A DNA stretch of 40,237 bases from Gemmatimonadota bacterium (GCA_026387915.1 JAPLKS010000002.1:1-40237), one strand, 5' to 3'. Shown: positions 1 through 10,138, counted from the stretch's first letter. Made by a program: numbers and translations. Notes: generated by a model from the letters alone, not told the origin.

Positions 1-2588
<2,588 letters not shown>

Positions 2589-2698
2589 GGGCGATCTCGG
2601 GTGGGTGGGAAAAACCGCCGGCACGCGGGGCGGGCCGGACGTAGGACGGGACAACTATTTAGAGAACGCAGATTCGCGTAACAGCGTTGGCGGCGTCC

Positions 2699-2764
2699 GG
2701 GGTTGGGAGGGGTTGGGGAGGGGGTCGAGAGGGGTTGGGGAGGAGTTGGGGATGGGTAGGTGGG
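2699..2764 (+). repeat. G-rich tract with quadruplex-forming pattern
   Basis: The + strand carries at least nine runs of three or more G separated by 1-6 bases, in a repeating GGGG-TT-GGGG-A style. This meets the usual G3+N1-7 quadruplex rule several times over. It sits in the divergent gap between the metalloprotease (starting at 2588, -) and tsdA (starting at 2831, +). Quadruplex formation is inferred from the pattern only. Confidence 0.6.
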
Positions 2765-2783
2765 ACTAGCGGACTTTTCTCCA

Positions 2784-2805
2784 TTCCCATATCGTTGTAC
2801 GGGAA
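2784..2805. promoter_or_regulatory. Inverted-repeat operator candidate upstream of the sulfur operon
   Basis: TTCCCATA and TACGGGAA are arranged as an 8-6-8 inverted repeat matching at 7 of 8 positions, ending 25 bp before the tsdA start codon. The size and dyad fit an ArsR-family site, and the last gene of this operon encodes an ArsR-type repressor. Assigning this site to that regulator is inference. A clear -35/-10 pair is not visible here. Confidence 0.45.
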
Positions 2806-2830
2806 ACCGCAAGTAACCGGGAGTGACGTG

Positions 2831-3817
2831 ATGTTCTCAGCCGCCAAATTTGCCCGCCACCTCGTGGCCGCCGCTCCGCTCGCCGCGTTTTTTGCGCTCG
2901 CGGCGTGCAGTGCGAGCGACACGAAATACGCCGCGAAGACCGCTCCGGGCGCCACGTCCGCCGTCCATTTCGACGAAGCGGCCTGGAAGCCCCCTCGCGA
3001 AGCTGACATTCCCGCCGACTCACTCGGCAAGAGTATCCGCCGCGGACTGTATCTGGTGCGCTTCACCCCAGAGAGCCTCCCCGCTTTTGCCACATCTGCG
3101 TTGCGCTGCACCAGCTGCCATCAGGACGACGGGCTCAAGGCGAGCGCCGCACCGCTCACCGGCTCTCAGGCGCGCTTTCCCAAATACATGACGCGCAGCG
3201 GTGCGGTGATTTCGCTCGCCGACCGCGTCAACTACTGCTTCACACGCTCGCTGGCCGGCAATGCCATTCCAGTGGGCAGCCGAGAGATGGTGGACATTCT
3301 CGCCTATCTCGCTTTTATCTCGCATGACGTTCCGGTCGGCAAAAAGATCGCCGGTGCCGATGGTTTGATCTCCATGAAGGACACGCTGGTGGGCGACACC
3401 ACGCGCGGACGCGCCGTGTTCGAAGGGAAGTGCATCGTCTGTCACCAGAAGGATGGCGCAGGGCTGGGTCCGATTCCGGCACTCTGGGGCCCCAAGTCGT
3501 ATTCGATTGGCGCGTCCATGGCGCGCGAAGAACGCGCCGCGAGTTTTATCTCGCACAACATGCCGCAGAGCGCTCCCGGGACATTGCTGCCACAGGAAGC
3601 GTTTGACGTGGCCGCGTTTATTAACTCGCACGAACGTCCGGACTCGCCAGGCAAGGAAGGCGATTGGCCAACCGGCGGCGCGCCCGCCGATGTGCCGTAT
3701 GCCACCAAGGGACATGCGCCGCACCGTCCTCCCACAAAGTTGGTGACGCGCGCGAATCCGCAGGGCGCGGTGGTGCCAAATCCGGCGAGCGTACTCACGC
3801 GAGGAGCAAAACAGTGA
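2831..3817 (+). CDS. tsdA: TsdA-like dihaem cytochrome c (thiosulfate dehydrogenase)
   Basis: Probably oxidises thiosulfate to tetrathionate in the periplasm and passes electrons to other cytochromes. The ATG at 2831 is preceded by GGGAG and opens a lipoprotein signal with LAAC (Cys26); an upstream extension of 48 codons is G-rich junk. Two haem sites are visible: CTSCH at residues 93-97 and CIVCH at 201-205. Between them DRVNYCFTRSLAG places Cys136 where TsdA enzymes have the unusual cysteine ligand of the active-site haem. Met244 in HNMP is the likely ligand of haem 2. Length 328 aa is normal for the family. It overlaps soxC by 4 bp (GTGA), so the two are translationally coupled. An alternative is another dihaem electron carrier for SoxC, but the cysteine argues for TsdA. 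Confidence 0.82.
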   Translation: MFSAAKFARHLVAAAPLAAFFALAACSASDTKYAAKTAPGATSAVHFDEAAWKPPREADIPADSLGKSIRRGLYLVRFTPESLPAFATSALRCTSCHQDDGLKASAAPLTGSQARFPKYMTRSGAVISLADRVNYCFTRSLAGNAIPVGSREMVDILAYLAFISHDVPVGKKIAGADGLISMKDTLVGDTTRGRAVFEGKCIVCHQKDGAGLGPIPALWGPKSYSIGASMAREERAASFISHNMPQSAPGTLLPQEAFDVAAFINSHERPDSPGKEGDWPTGGAPADVPYATKGHAPHRPPTKLVTRANPQGAVVPNPASVLTRGAKQ

Positions 3818-5061
3818 AGCGGCGCGACTTGCTCGCGGGCGCTGCAGGGTTGATTGGCGGTGCCGTGTTGGCTGGTGCGCCGAATGCTGCCGCAGGGCAG
3901 CAGCGCGTACCGAGCAGCACGCCCCCCGTGCTTCCACCGCCGATTCCGGACGATCCCACCAAGCTGCAAGGCGCGCCCACCTCGCAGGTGGGCACGCGCT
4001 CCACTTTCGTGACCCCAACGCGCACGCCGTACGGGGAAGTCACTGGTAGCTCGCTCACACCGTTGCAGGATCTCACCGGCACTATCACGCCGGCAGATTT
4101 GCACTTTGAACGGCACCACGCGGGCGTGCCGCGGATTGATCCGGCCAAGCACACTTTAATGATTCACGGACTCGTGAAGCGTCCGCTCGTATTTTCGGTG
4201 GCGGATGTGCAGCGTTTTCCGCAGGTCACGCGCACGTACTTCGTAGAGTGCTCGGGCAATGGTCGCGCGGCATATCGCGATCCCAAGCCTGACATGACAC
4301 CGCAGAAAGTGGCCGGGCTCACCGGCAACAGTGAGTGGACGGGCGTTCCACTTCGCGTGCTCCTCGCGGAAGCGGGCGTAGAGGCGAGTGCGTCGTGGTT
4401 TCTCGCCGAGGGGGGCGACGCGTGTGTGATGACGCGTTCTATTCCGCTCGAGAAGGCAATGGACGATGCCCTCGTGGTGTGGGCGCAGAATGGCGAACCG
4501 CTACGTCCTGAGCAGGGGTTTCCGCTCCGCCTCTTGCTGCCTGGCTGGGAAGGGAACACCAACGTGAAGTGGTTGCGCCGTCTCGAACTCGGCACTCGCC
4601 CGTGGGCGACGCGTTGGGAGACGTCGAAGTACACCGATCCGCTCCCCGACGGCACGGCGCGTCAGTACAGCTTTGAAATGGACGCAAAATCCATCATCAC
4701 GTCGCCGGCCTTTCCGCGCACCATCGTCAAAGGCTGGTGGCCGGTGACGGGGCTTGCGTGGAGCGGGCGCGGCGCGATTCGTCGCGTGGAAGTGAGCACG
4801 GACAACGGTCGCAGCTGGGCCGATGCCGAGTTGCACGGCACGCCGCTCGCGAAGGCGCACGTGCGGTTCACGCATCAGTGGAAGTGGGATGGCACTGAGT
4901 CGGTGCTCCTCTCTCGGGCCACGGACGACACGGGCTACGTGCAACCCACGCGTGCCGCGCTGATCAAGGTGCGCGGCCTCGGTACGGATTTCCATTTCAA
5001 TCAAATCGTTGGCTGGCGCGTGGCGGCCGACGGGCACCTGTTTTTTCACGGGGAGAGCTGA
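3814..5061 (+). CDS. soxC: Sulfite/sulfane dehydrogenase molybdopterin subunit SoxC
   Basis: Molybdenum-cofactor enzyme of the sulfite oxidase family, acting in the periplasm on sulfite or on protein-bound sulfane sulfur. The GTG at 3814 follows GAGGAG at 3801-3806 and gives a 415-aa protein starting MKRRDLLAG, a twin-arginine signal expected for a folded Mo protein. The frame runs further upstream but only as a shadow of tsdA. Cys146 in FVECSGNG is the conserved cysteine that binds the molybdenum. The C-terminal third shows the dimerisation domain typical of sulfite oxidases (GWWPVTGLAWSGRG). It is followed one base later by a SoxD-like cytochrome, the usual partner. No soxYZ, soxB or soxXA is in the window, so free sulfite may be the substrate rather than SoxY-bound sulfur. 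Confidence 0.88.
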   Translation: MKRRDLLAGAAGLIGGAVLAGAPNAAAGQQRVPSSTPPVLPPPIPDDPTKLQGAPTSQVGTRSTFVTPTRTPYGEVTGSSLTPLQDLTGTITPADLHFERHHAGVPRIDPAKHTLMIHGLVKRPLVFSVADVQRFPQVTRTYFVECSGNGRAAYRDPKPDMTPQKVAGLTGNSEWTGVPLRVLLAEAGVEASASWFLAEGGDACVMTRSIPLEKAMDDALVVWAQNGEPLRPEQGFPLRLLLPGWEGNTNVKWLRRLELGTRPWATRWETSKYTDPLPDGTARQYSFEMDAKSIITSPAFPRTIVKGWWPVTGLAWSGRGAIRRVEVSTDNGRSWADAELHGTPLAKAHVRFTHQWKWDGTESVLLSRATDDTGYVQPTRAALIKVRGLGTDFHFNQIVGWRVAADGHLFFHGES

Positions 5062-5062
5062 G

Positions 5063-5704
5063 ATGCCGAACTCAAATAGCGCTGCAGCGCGCGGCACATG
5101 GGTCCGGCGGCCTCACCGGAGAGGCGTGACGGCCGCGATCGGTTCGTCGCTACTGTTGGCGTTGGCAGTCCTGACGGTAGCGTCGTGCGCCGGGCGCGAC
5201 ACACCGGCGCGCTACGAGTTGGGTCGCGCTGCGACGCCGCAGGAGATCGCCGCGCTCGACATTGATGCCGCGCCGGACGGCCATGGGTTGCCGCCTGGCC
5301 ACGGCTCCGTTGCCGAAGGCGCCGCGCTCTTTCAGCAAAAGTGTCAGCAATGCCACGGCGCCAATGGCGAGGGGATGGCGCCCGCCTTTCCGGCGCTCGT
5401 GGGGCGCGACCCCAAGGGCGAGGGTTTTGCCTTTGCCAACGACCCGAAGATCACGAAGACCATTGGCAACTACTGGCCCGAGGCCGTGACCGTCTTTGAC
5501 TATGTGCGGCGCGCGATGCCTCACACCGCGCCGGGTTCGCTCAGCAACGACGAAGTGTATGCGCTCACCGCGCATTTACTCGCGGCCAATAAAGTCATCG
5601 CCGCCGATGCCACGCTCGATTCGGCGTCGTTGGTGCGCGTGAAGATGCCGTATCATGATCGCTTTGTGAAAGACAATCGGCGAGGCGGTTCGGAGCTGAA
5701 GTGA
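5063..5704 (+). CDS. SoxD-like monohaem cytochrome c, lipoprotein
   Basis: Electron-accepting cytochrome for the SoxC enzyme encoded just upstream (1 bp gap). The ATG at 5063 begins a 213-aa protein with an Arg-rich N-terminus, a hydrophobic segment at 27-41 and VASC with Cys42 as the lipid-modified residue. One haem site, CQQCH at 94-98, is followed by NGEGMAPAFPALVG. The sequence before it (LGRAATPQEIAALDID, then DGHGLPPGHGSVAEG) is the characteristic SoxD N-terminal motif. The likely Met ligand is in RRAMPHTAPGSL. SoxD proteins may have one or two haems; here only one is visible. SorB-type sulfite dehydrogenase subunits are the alternative, which would still make it the partner of the Mo protein. 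Confidence 0.83.
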   Translation: MPNSNSAAARGTWVRRPHRRGVTAAIGSSLLLALAVLTVASCAGRDTPARYELGRAATPQEIAALDIDAAPDGHGLPPGHGSVAEGAALFQQKCQQCHGANGEGMAPAFPALVGRDPKGEGFAFANDPKITKTIGNYWPEAVTVFDYVRRAMPHTAPGSLSNDEVYALTAHLLAANKVIAADATLDSASLVRVKMPYHDRFVKDNRRGGSELK

Positions 5705-5744
5705 TTGTCGTTGGCGCGTACGTCCCATTCCTCAGGAGATCAGC

Positions 5745-6284
5745 ATGACAAGTCCCGTAGCGCACGCGCCGCCGATGGCGGCCACTGCTGGAAAAGGAAT
5801 CCCCTCGTGGGCACGGCTCGGCGTCATTTTTGGCGTGGTGAGCGCGGCATCGATTGCGCTCTGGGCGCCGATCGGTGTGAGCGGCACGTATCCGCGGTTC
5901 ATTGGCGCCATTCTGCGCCGCGTGACGCCGGAGTATGCGGCCGCGAATCCGTATCTCGTGAAGATGGGCTCGCTGCTCAAGCCCGAAACTTTTCTGGTGA
6001 TCGGCCTGCTGATCGGCGGCTTTTTGGCGTCGCGCATGAATCGCGAAGCCTCGCCTGAAACGGAGATGGTGCACGCTGGCGAAAAGACGGTGTCGGCGCG
6101 TTATCGCGACGCTTTTCTGGGCGGCTTCCTGATCATCTTTGGGGCGCGCATCGCGGGCGGGTGCACGAGCGGCCACATCATCTCAGGCATTACCCAACTC
6201 TCGGTGAGCGGACTGATCTTTGCGGCCGGCGTCTTTGCCAGCGGCATTTTCACGGCGAAGATGCTCAACGCCGGAGGGCGCTAA
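5745..6284 (+). CDS. YeeE/YedE family permease, first half (sulfur-compound transport)
   Basis: A small membrane protein of 179 aa with about four hydrophobic segments. GARIAGGCTSGHIISG near residues 132-147 is the cysteine motif of the YeeE/YedE (DUF395) family, whose full-length member TsuA carries thiosulfate across the inner membrane through conserved cysteines. Here the family is split into two half-size genes that probably pair. It starts at ATG 5745, 40 bp after the SoxD-like gene, with AGGAG about 8 bases upstream. Its place in the operon suggests import of thiosulfate or export/return of sulfur products; the substrate is inferred from context. Confidence 0.85.
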   Translation: MTSPVAHAPPMAATAGKGIPSWARLGVIFGVVSAASIALWAPIGVSGTYPRFIGAILRRVTPEYAAANPYLVKMGSLLKPETFLVIGLLIGGFLASRMNREASPETEMVHAGEKTVSARYRDAFLGGFLIIFGARIAGGCTSGHIISGITQLSVSGLIFAAGVFASGIFTAKMLNAGGR

Positions 6285-6285
6285 C

Positions 6286-6825
6286 ATGGACCGCATCTAT
6301 GCATTGCTCGTGGGCCTTGCGATGGGCGCGTTGATTCAGCGCGTGCGCGCGTCGAGCCCAGGGATGATCGCGCGTAATCTGCGCCTCGAGAATCTCTCGA
6401 TCATCAAGTTCATGGCGACCACCATCGCCATTGGTACGATTCTCGTGTATCTGCTCAATCTCGTGACGCCAATGCACTTCGACATCAAGCCGACGTACGT
6501 CGTAGGCGTGCTCGTGGGCGGGCTGGTGTTTGGTGTGGGCTTTGGGGTGGGCGGCTACTGCCCCGGCACCTGCGTGGTGGGCATTGGCGAAGGGCGTCGC
6601 GATGCGATCTGGTCCATCGTGGGCGGCGTGGTGGGAGCGCTGGCTTTTACGCTCACCTTCACCACGATTGTCGCACCGATGAACAAGCTTATGGACTTCG
6701 GGAAGATCACGTTGGCCGACGTGCTGCACGCGCCCGCCGTGGCCGTGGCCGTGGTGCTGGGGATTGTGTTCCTTGGCATTGTGGCGTTGCTCCCGACGGA
6801 ACCCGGCGCCAAGGCGAAGAGCTGA
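6286..6825 (+). CDS. YeeE/YedE family permease, second half
   Basis: Partner of the preceding half-permease, starting one base after its stop and also 179 aa. Hydrophobic segments cover roughly residues 5-15, 45-62, 72-95, 108-130 and 148-172. GVGGYCPGTCVVG near 90-102 is the second cysteine-containing motif of the YeeE/YedE family. The two adjacent half genes correspond to the two repeats of TsuA-type transporters. The C-terminus ends in a short basic tail (GAKAKS). Function in moving thiosulfate or a related sulfur species follows from family and neighbours. Confidence 0.85.
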   Translation: MDRIYALLVGLAMGALIQRVRASSPGMIARNLRLENLSIIKFMATTIAIGTILVYLLNLVTPMHFDIKPTYVVGVLVGGLVFGVGFGVGGYCPGTCVVGIGEGRRDAIWSIVGGVVGALAFTLTFTTIVAPMNKLMDFGKITLADVLHAPAVAVAVVLGIVFLGIVALLPTEPGAKAKS

Positions 6826-6833
6826 GATCCCGA

Positions 6834-7196
6834 ATGCCAGACGCGATGAGCGGCAAGCGGGTTCCATCCCGCGAGTTGTTCGACCTGGTCGCCGGGCACT
6901 TTCGAGTGCTCGGCGAGCCGGCGCGGCTTGAGCTCTTGCACACGCTCGCCGATGGAGAACGGTCGGCCGCCTCGTTACTGGCGGAGACGAAAATTTCGCA
7001 GGCCAATTTGTCGAAGCATATGACGGTGCTTTGCCAGGCGGGTTTTGTGATCCGCCGCCGCGAAGGACCGTACGTGCATTACCAGCTGGCCGATGCGCGC
7101 GTCCTTTCGCTGTGCGAGCTGATGTGCGATCGCCTAGAGTCCGACGCGATCTCTGCGCAGGAAATGATCGCGGCGCGGATGCTTCACGAGGGCTAA
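6834..7196 (+). CDS. ArsR-family transcriptional repressor
   Basis: A 120-aa winged-helix regulator and last gene of the sulfur operon, 8 bp after the second permease. The helix-turn-helix reads SAASLLAETKISQANLSKHM (residues 44-63), followed by the wing RRREGPYVHYQL, as in ArsR/SmtB proteins. Cysteines are at 67, 94 and 98; Cys94 and Cys98 sit in the C-terminal helix. ArsR members such as SqrR and BigR sense sulfur species through a cysteine pair, but the first SqrR-type position (near LHTLADGERS) has no cysteine, so thiol sensing here would use a different pair or not occur. Probable target: the inverted repeat at 2784-2805. A second ATG at 6846 could also be used. Confidence 0.87.
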   Translation: MPDAMSGKRVPSRELFDLVAGHFRVLGEPARLELLHTLADGERSAASLLAETKISQANLSKHMTVLCQAGFVIRRREGPYVHYQLADARVLSLCELMCDRLESDAISAQEMIAARMLHEG

Positions 7197-7205
7197 TCGT
7201 GAAGC
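7181..7205. terminator. Hairpin spanning the arsR stop codon
   Basis: GCTTCACGA and TCGTGAAGC form a perfect 9-bp stem around a 7-base loop that contains the TAA stop of arsR. It sits between two convergent genes (arsR ends at 7196, the next - strand gene ends at 7220). There is no T-run on either side, so it may be a Rho-assisted or weak terminator, or an mRNA end-stabilising hairpin. Confidence 0.45.
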
Positions 7206-7219
7206 CTCCGCGCGGGACG

Positions 7220-7990
7220 CTAGAAGGTGAAGCGGCGCCCGACGATCATCTTGAGGATGTTCTTGTCGCCGCTTCCGGAAAGCTGAAAGCCGAATCCGGC
7301 GTTGAACTCCCAGTCTTCGCTGAGGTAGAGATCGATCGTCGGGTAGAGCATGTGCTGCTGCTCATTTGACGGCGCCATCCGACCGATCGTGCCGGTGGAG
7401 GCGTAGTACTCAAAGCCAAACGCTGCTTTTTCCGTTGGCTTCCACGACACTTTGCCCGACGGCTCAAACTCCATCGCCCGGTAGCCCTTTCCAGCGGCGT
7501 CGCCCTTGAGGGCCCAGCCGATCGTGGGATTAAAGGCCCAGTAAAAGTTGCCGATGGTCTGATCCACAATCGGCCGCAGTTCCACTCCCCACTCGGCTTC
7601 GTCGAACTTCCGCTGCGTCGGGCCCACTTCGGCGGAGAGGCTCAGTCCAACCGGGAGCTTCCACTCCTCGGGCACGCGAATGCGCGGGCGGATATGCGAG
7701 CCCACCACCTGCAAGCCGTCGCCGGCGCGCGCGTTGGCAAACACGTAAAAGCCCACTTCAAAGATCTCGCTAAAGCCGTGCGTGATCTCGAGCGTCTCGT
7801 GAAAGGCTTGGTGCGTGGGGAGGACGCCGTTTTCAATCTTCGAACGGCCAGTACCCGTGAAGTTGCTGTGCAACTCAAAGAGCGTCGCGCCCTTTGGGGC
7901 CGTTTCCGAGGGGTAAATCTGGATTTCGTAGTTGGCTTGCGCTGCGAGCGGCGCCGCGAAAAGCAGAGAGGCGAGGAGGATGCGTTTCAT
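7220..7990 (-). CDS. Outer-membrane beta-barrel protein, function unknown
   Basis: A 256-aa protein with a clear signal peptide (MKRILLASLLFAAPLAAQA). The mature part is made of alternating short beta strands with many aromatic residues and ends in GRRFTF; a terminal Phe is the signal for outer-membrane insertion. It resembles the broad group of uncharacterised barrel proteins often annotated as transporter or MetA-pathway-like. It starts 48 bp after the stop of the patatin-barrel gene on the same strand, so the two may be co-transcribed. No substrate can be proposed. Confidence 0.72.
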   Translation of the reverse strand: MKRILLASLLFAAPLAAQANYEIQIYPSETAPKGATLFELHSNFTGTGRSKIENGVLPTHQAFHETLEITHGFSEIFEVGFYVFANARAGDGLQVVGSHIRPRIRVPEEWKLPVGLSLSAEVGPTQRKFDEAEWGVELRPIVDQTIGNFYWAFNPTIGWALKGDAAGKGYRAMEFEPSGKVSWKPTEKAAFGFEYYASTGTIGRMAPSNEQQHMLYPTIDLYLSEDWEFNAGFGFQLSGSGDKNILKMIVGRRFTF

Positions 7991-8038
7991 ATGTGTGATT
8001 AACGCAGGTGCCGACGGAAATGTTCGCGTCCGCTACAG

Positions 8039-10111
8039 TTAGAACCAGTATCCCACGCGAATGAGTGTCGACCGTTCGCCGCTCTGGCTGAAGCCTTGCT
8101 CCAAGCGGATGGGGCCCAGCGGGGTGGTGGCTTCGAACCCGGCGCGCAGCCCAGTGAGGATGACGCCGTTGACGGTGCCCGGATATTTCCGCAGGACGCC
8201 GTAGCCCTGGCTGACTTCGCCGGCCATCAGCTCGACCCGCCAGCGCAGGAACTCGTTGATCGAACTACGAACCAAGATGCTGCTAAAGAGCTCTTGGGAG
8301 CCGAGGAGTTCCCCAATACGAAAGCCAGCAAAACCGTCGGGGCCGGCGAGCGAGAAGAGGAAGTTTGCCGGCATTCGGTGCGCCCATCCCGCGCGCAGTC
8401 GGAGGCGCACGTCGGTGTCGGCATCCCCCCATTGCGACGAGAGGTCGAGCGCCACGCGCTGGTAATCGTTGAGCGCCGTGATGTCGACAGTGCTCCCCAT
8501 TTCGTACTCGCTCCGCGCGCGGAGCAGGCGCGCACGTACGCCTACGGCGCCGCGTGGCTCTTTCGCGGTCTCACGCCAGAAGCGCGATTCGAGACCAATC
8601 TCGTAACGCCACGCGCCTGGTGTCGGGTCTTCGCGTAAACCGAAGAACGCTTGGATCTGTCGGTTTTCCACGCCGGCTAGTTCTGTCTTGCCGTAGAAGC
8701 TGCGCACGCTCTCGTGCATCACCGAGAGTTCCCACGCCAGCGGAAGCGATCGGGTGCCGACCTGCGCGCGTCGCCGTACAAAGGCGGTGAGATCCTGTGC
8801 GTATGTGCCGACGCGCATGAGCAGCGAGCCCTCGGCGTTGCCGTCCCAGAGCGAGCGATTCACGCCGCCGAGCCAGAGTCGGCCAGACATGAACTGATCG
8901 TAGGCGATGCCGAGCCCGAACGCTTTTTGCGGTGCGGGTTGTAGCGCCGGTTGGAAGGCCACGGAATCGCCGGAGCCGGTGGGGCCGAGCCAGAGCGAGC
9001 GATAGCGCTCAGATTTTCCGATAGTGAGCAGGCCGTTCTGGAGCCGCGCGAGGGGCACGCCGCCGCCACTCACAAGCCCGAGGTCGGCCGTTACCGCGCC
9101 TTTGTCCACGGCGTCGCCGCCGGTAACCGAAAAGGTCGTGGTGACGTGGGGCAACGGCCGTTGGCGCGCTTCGCCCAGTGGGTTGACGCACGTGGCTTTG
9201 GCGAACGCCTCACGTGACGACGCGCGCCCCATTGCAATGAGCGAGTCGCCGGCACGACGCGTGAAGTCGAGGTTCGCCATTTTCTGCGTGGGACTCACAA
9301 TCATCACATCGCCCACCGCGGGAATGAGCGCATCCTCGCGGAAGAGCGAACTCATGAGCGAGATCCACAGCTGCACTGGATCTTCGAGCGCGGAGGCTTC
9401 GGGGGCGCCGTACGGGAGCGTGGAAACCCACACGCGCTGCGCGCCTAACTCACGCGCAACAGAGAACGGCACGTTGTCGGCGAGTCCACCGTCGGTGAGC
9501 CAACGGTTGCCGTCCTGCACCGGTCGAAACACCAGCGGCAGTGCCGCACTGGCACGTACGGCGCGGCCGAGGTCACCAGACGAAAGGACGACGGGGTCGC
9601 GTGTCGCGAGATCGGCGGCGACGGCGCGGAAGGGAATGGGGAGCGAGTCAAACGAGCCCCGCGCAATGAGATTGCCGCGCAACATCATCGCTGACACGAG
9701 CGCGTTCACCTCGCCTTCGCGCACCGCCCCGCTCTGCAGCACGTAGCCCGACTGCCCGAGTTCCCACACCGCCACGGGGCGCACCACGCCGAGTGAGGCG
9801 GAGACGCTGGGCTCATAGCGGCGAATCACCCGCTCAATGGGGAGCACGCGCATCACGCTGTCCACTTCGTGCGCCGAGTAGCCGGAGGCGTAGAGGCCTC
9901 CCATAATCGCGCCAATACTGGTGCCAACAATCAGGTCGGGTTTGATGCCGAGGCTGTCGAGGGTCTGCAGCACACCGATGTGGGCAAACCCTTTGGCGCC
10001 GCCACCCGCCAGCACGAGTGCGGTCTTGGCGGGCACGCACGCGTTGACCTGCGCGCGCGCGGCCGAGGCGAGCGAACTCGCCAGCAGGAGGGAGGTGACG
10101 ATGCGGCGCAC
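8039..10111 (-). CDS. Patatin-like phospholipase with C-terminal outer-membrane barrel
   Basis: A 690-aa exported lipid acyl hydrolase. A signal peptide covers about residues 1-20. The patatin domain (about 28-310) shows the oxyanion motif AGGGAKG at 35-41, the nucleophile elbow GTSIG with Ser65, and the dyad DGG with Asp207. From about residue 320 the sequence changes to beta strands and ends in RVGYWF, an outer-membrane barrel ending in Phe, like the Omp85-related barrel of PlpD-type (type Vd) proteins. By family it would cleave phospholipids either at the cell surface or in the periplasm. The start is GTG at 10111; a -10-like element lies about 11 bp upstream, so the message may have almost no leader. 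Confidence 0.88.
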   Translation of the reverse strand: MRRIVTSLLLASSLASAARAQVNACVPAKTALVLAGGGAKGFAHIGVLQTLDSLGIKPDLIVGTSIGAIMGGLYASGYSAHEVDSVMRVLPIERVIRRYEPSVSASLGVVRPVAVWELGQSGYVLQSGAVREGEVNALVSAMMLRGNLIARGSFDSLPIPFRAVAADLATRDPVVLSSGDLGRAVRASAALPLVFRPVQDGNRWLTDGGLADNVPFSVARELGAQRVWVSTLPYGAPEASALEDPVQLWISLMSSLFREDALIPAVGDVMIVSPTQKMANLDFTRRAGDSLIAMGRASSREAFAKATCVNPLGEARQRPLPHVTTTFSVTGGDAVDKGAVTADLGLVSGGGVPLARLQNGLLTIGKSERYRSLWLGPTGSGDSVAFQPALQPAPQKAFGLGIAYDQFMSGRLWLGGVNRSLWDGNAEGSLLMRVGTYAQDLTAFVRRRAQVGTRSLPLAWELSVMHESVRSFYGKTELAGVENRQIQAFFGLREDPTPGAWRYEIGLESRFWRETAKEPRGAVGVRARLLRARSEYEMGSTVDITALNDYQRVALDLSSQWGDADTDVRLRLRAGWAHRMPANFLFSLAGPDGFAGFRIGELLGSQELFSSILVRSSINEFLRWRVELMAGEVSQGYGVLRKYPGTVNGVILTGLRAGFEATTPLGPIRLEQGFSQSGERSTLIRVGYWF

Positions 10112-10117
10112 CCCCTA

Positions 10118-10130
10118 AACATAGTATGTT
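10118..10130. promoter_or_regulatory. Symmetric bidirectional promoter element
   Basis: AACATA-G-TATGTT is a perfect 6-1-6 inverted repeat midway between the divergent starts at 10111 (-) and 10139 (+). It contains TAGTAT on the + strand (10122-10127) and its complement TACTAT on the - strand, both plausible -10 hexamers. A single symmetric -10 could therefore fire in both directions. No strong -35 is visible on either side. Confidence 0.45.
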
Positions 10131-10138
10131 ATCCGTCG

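Noticed and set aside
3020-4018. 332-codon - strand frame across tsdA and soxC
   Set aside because: Antisense to two well-supported genes and Arg-rich with no recognisable domain.
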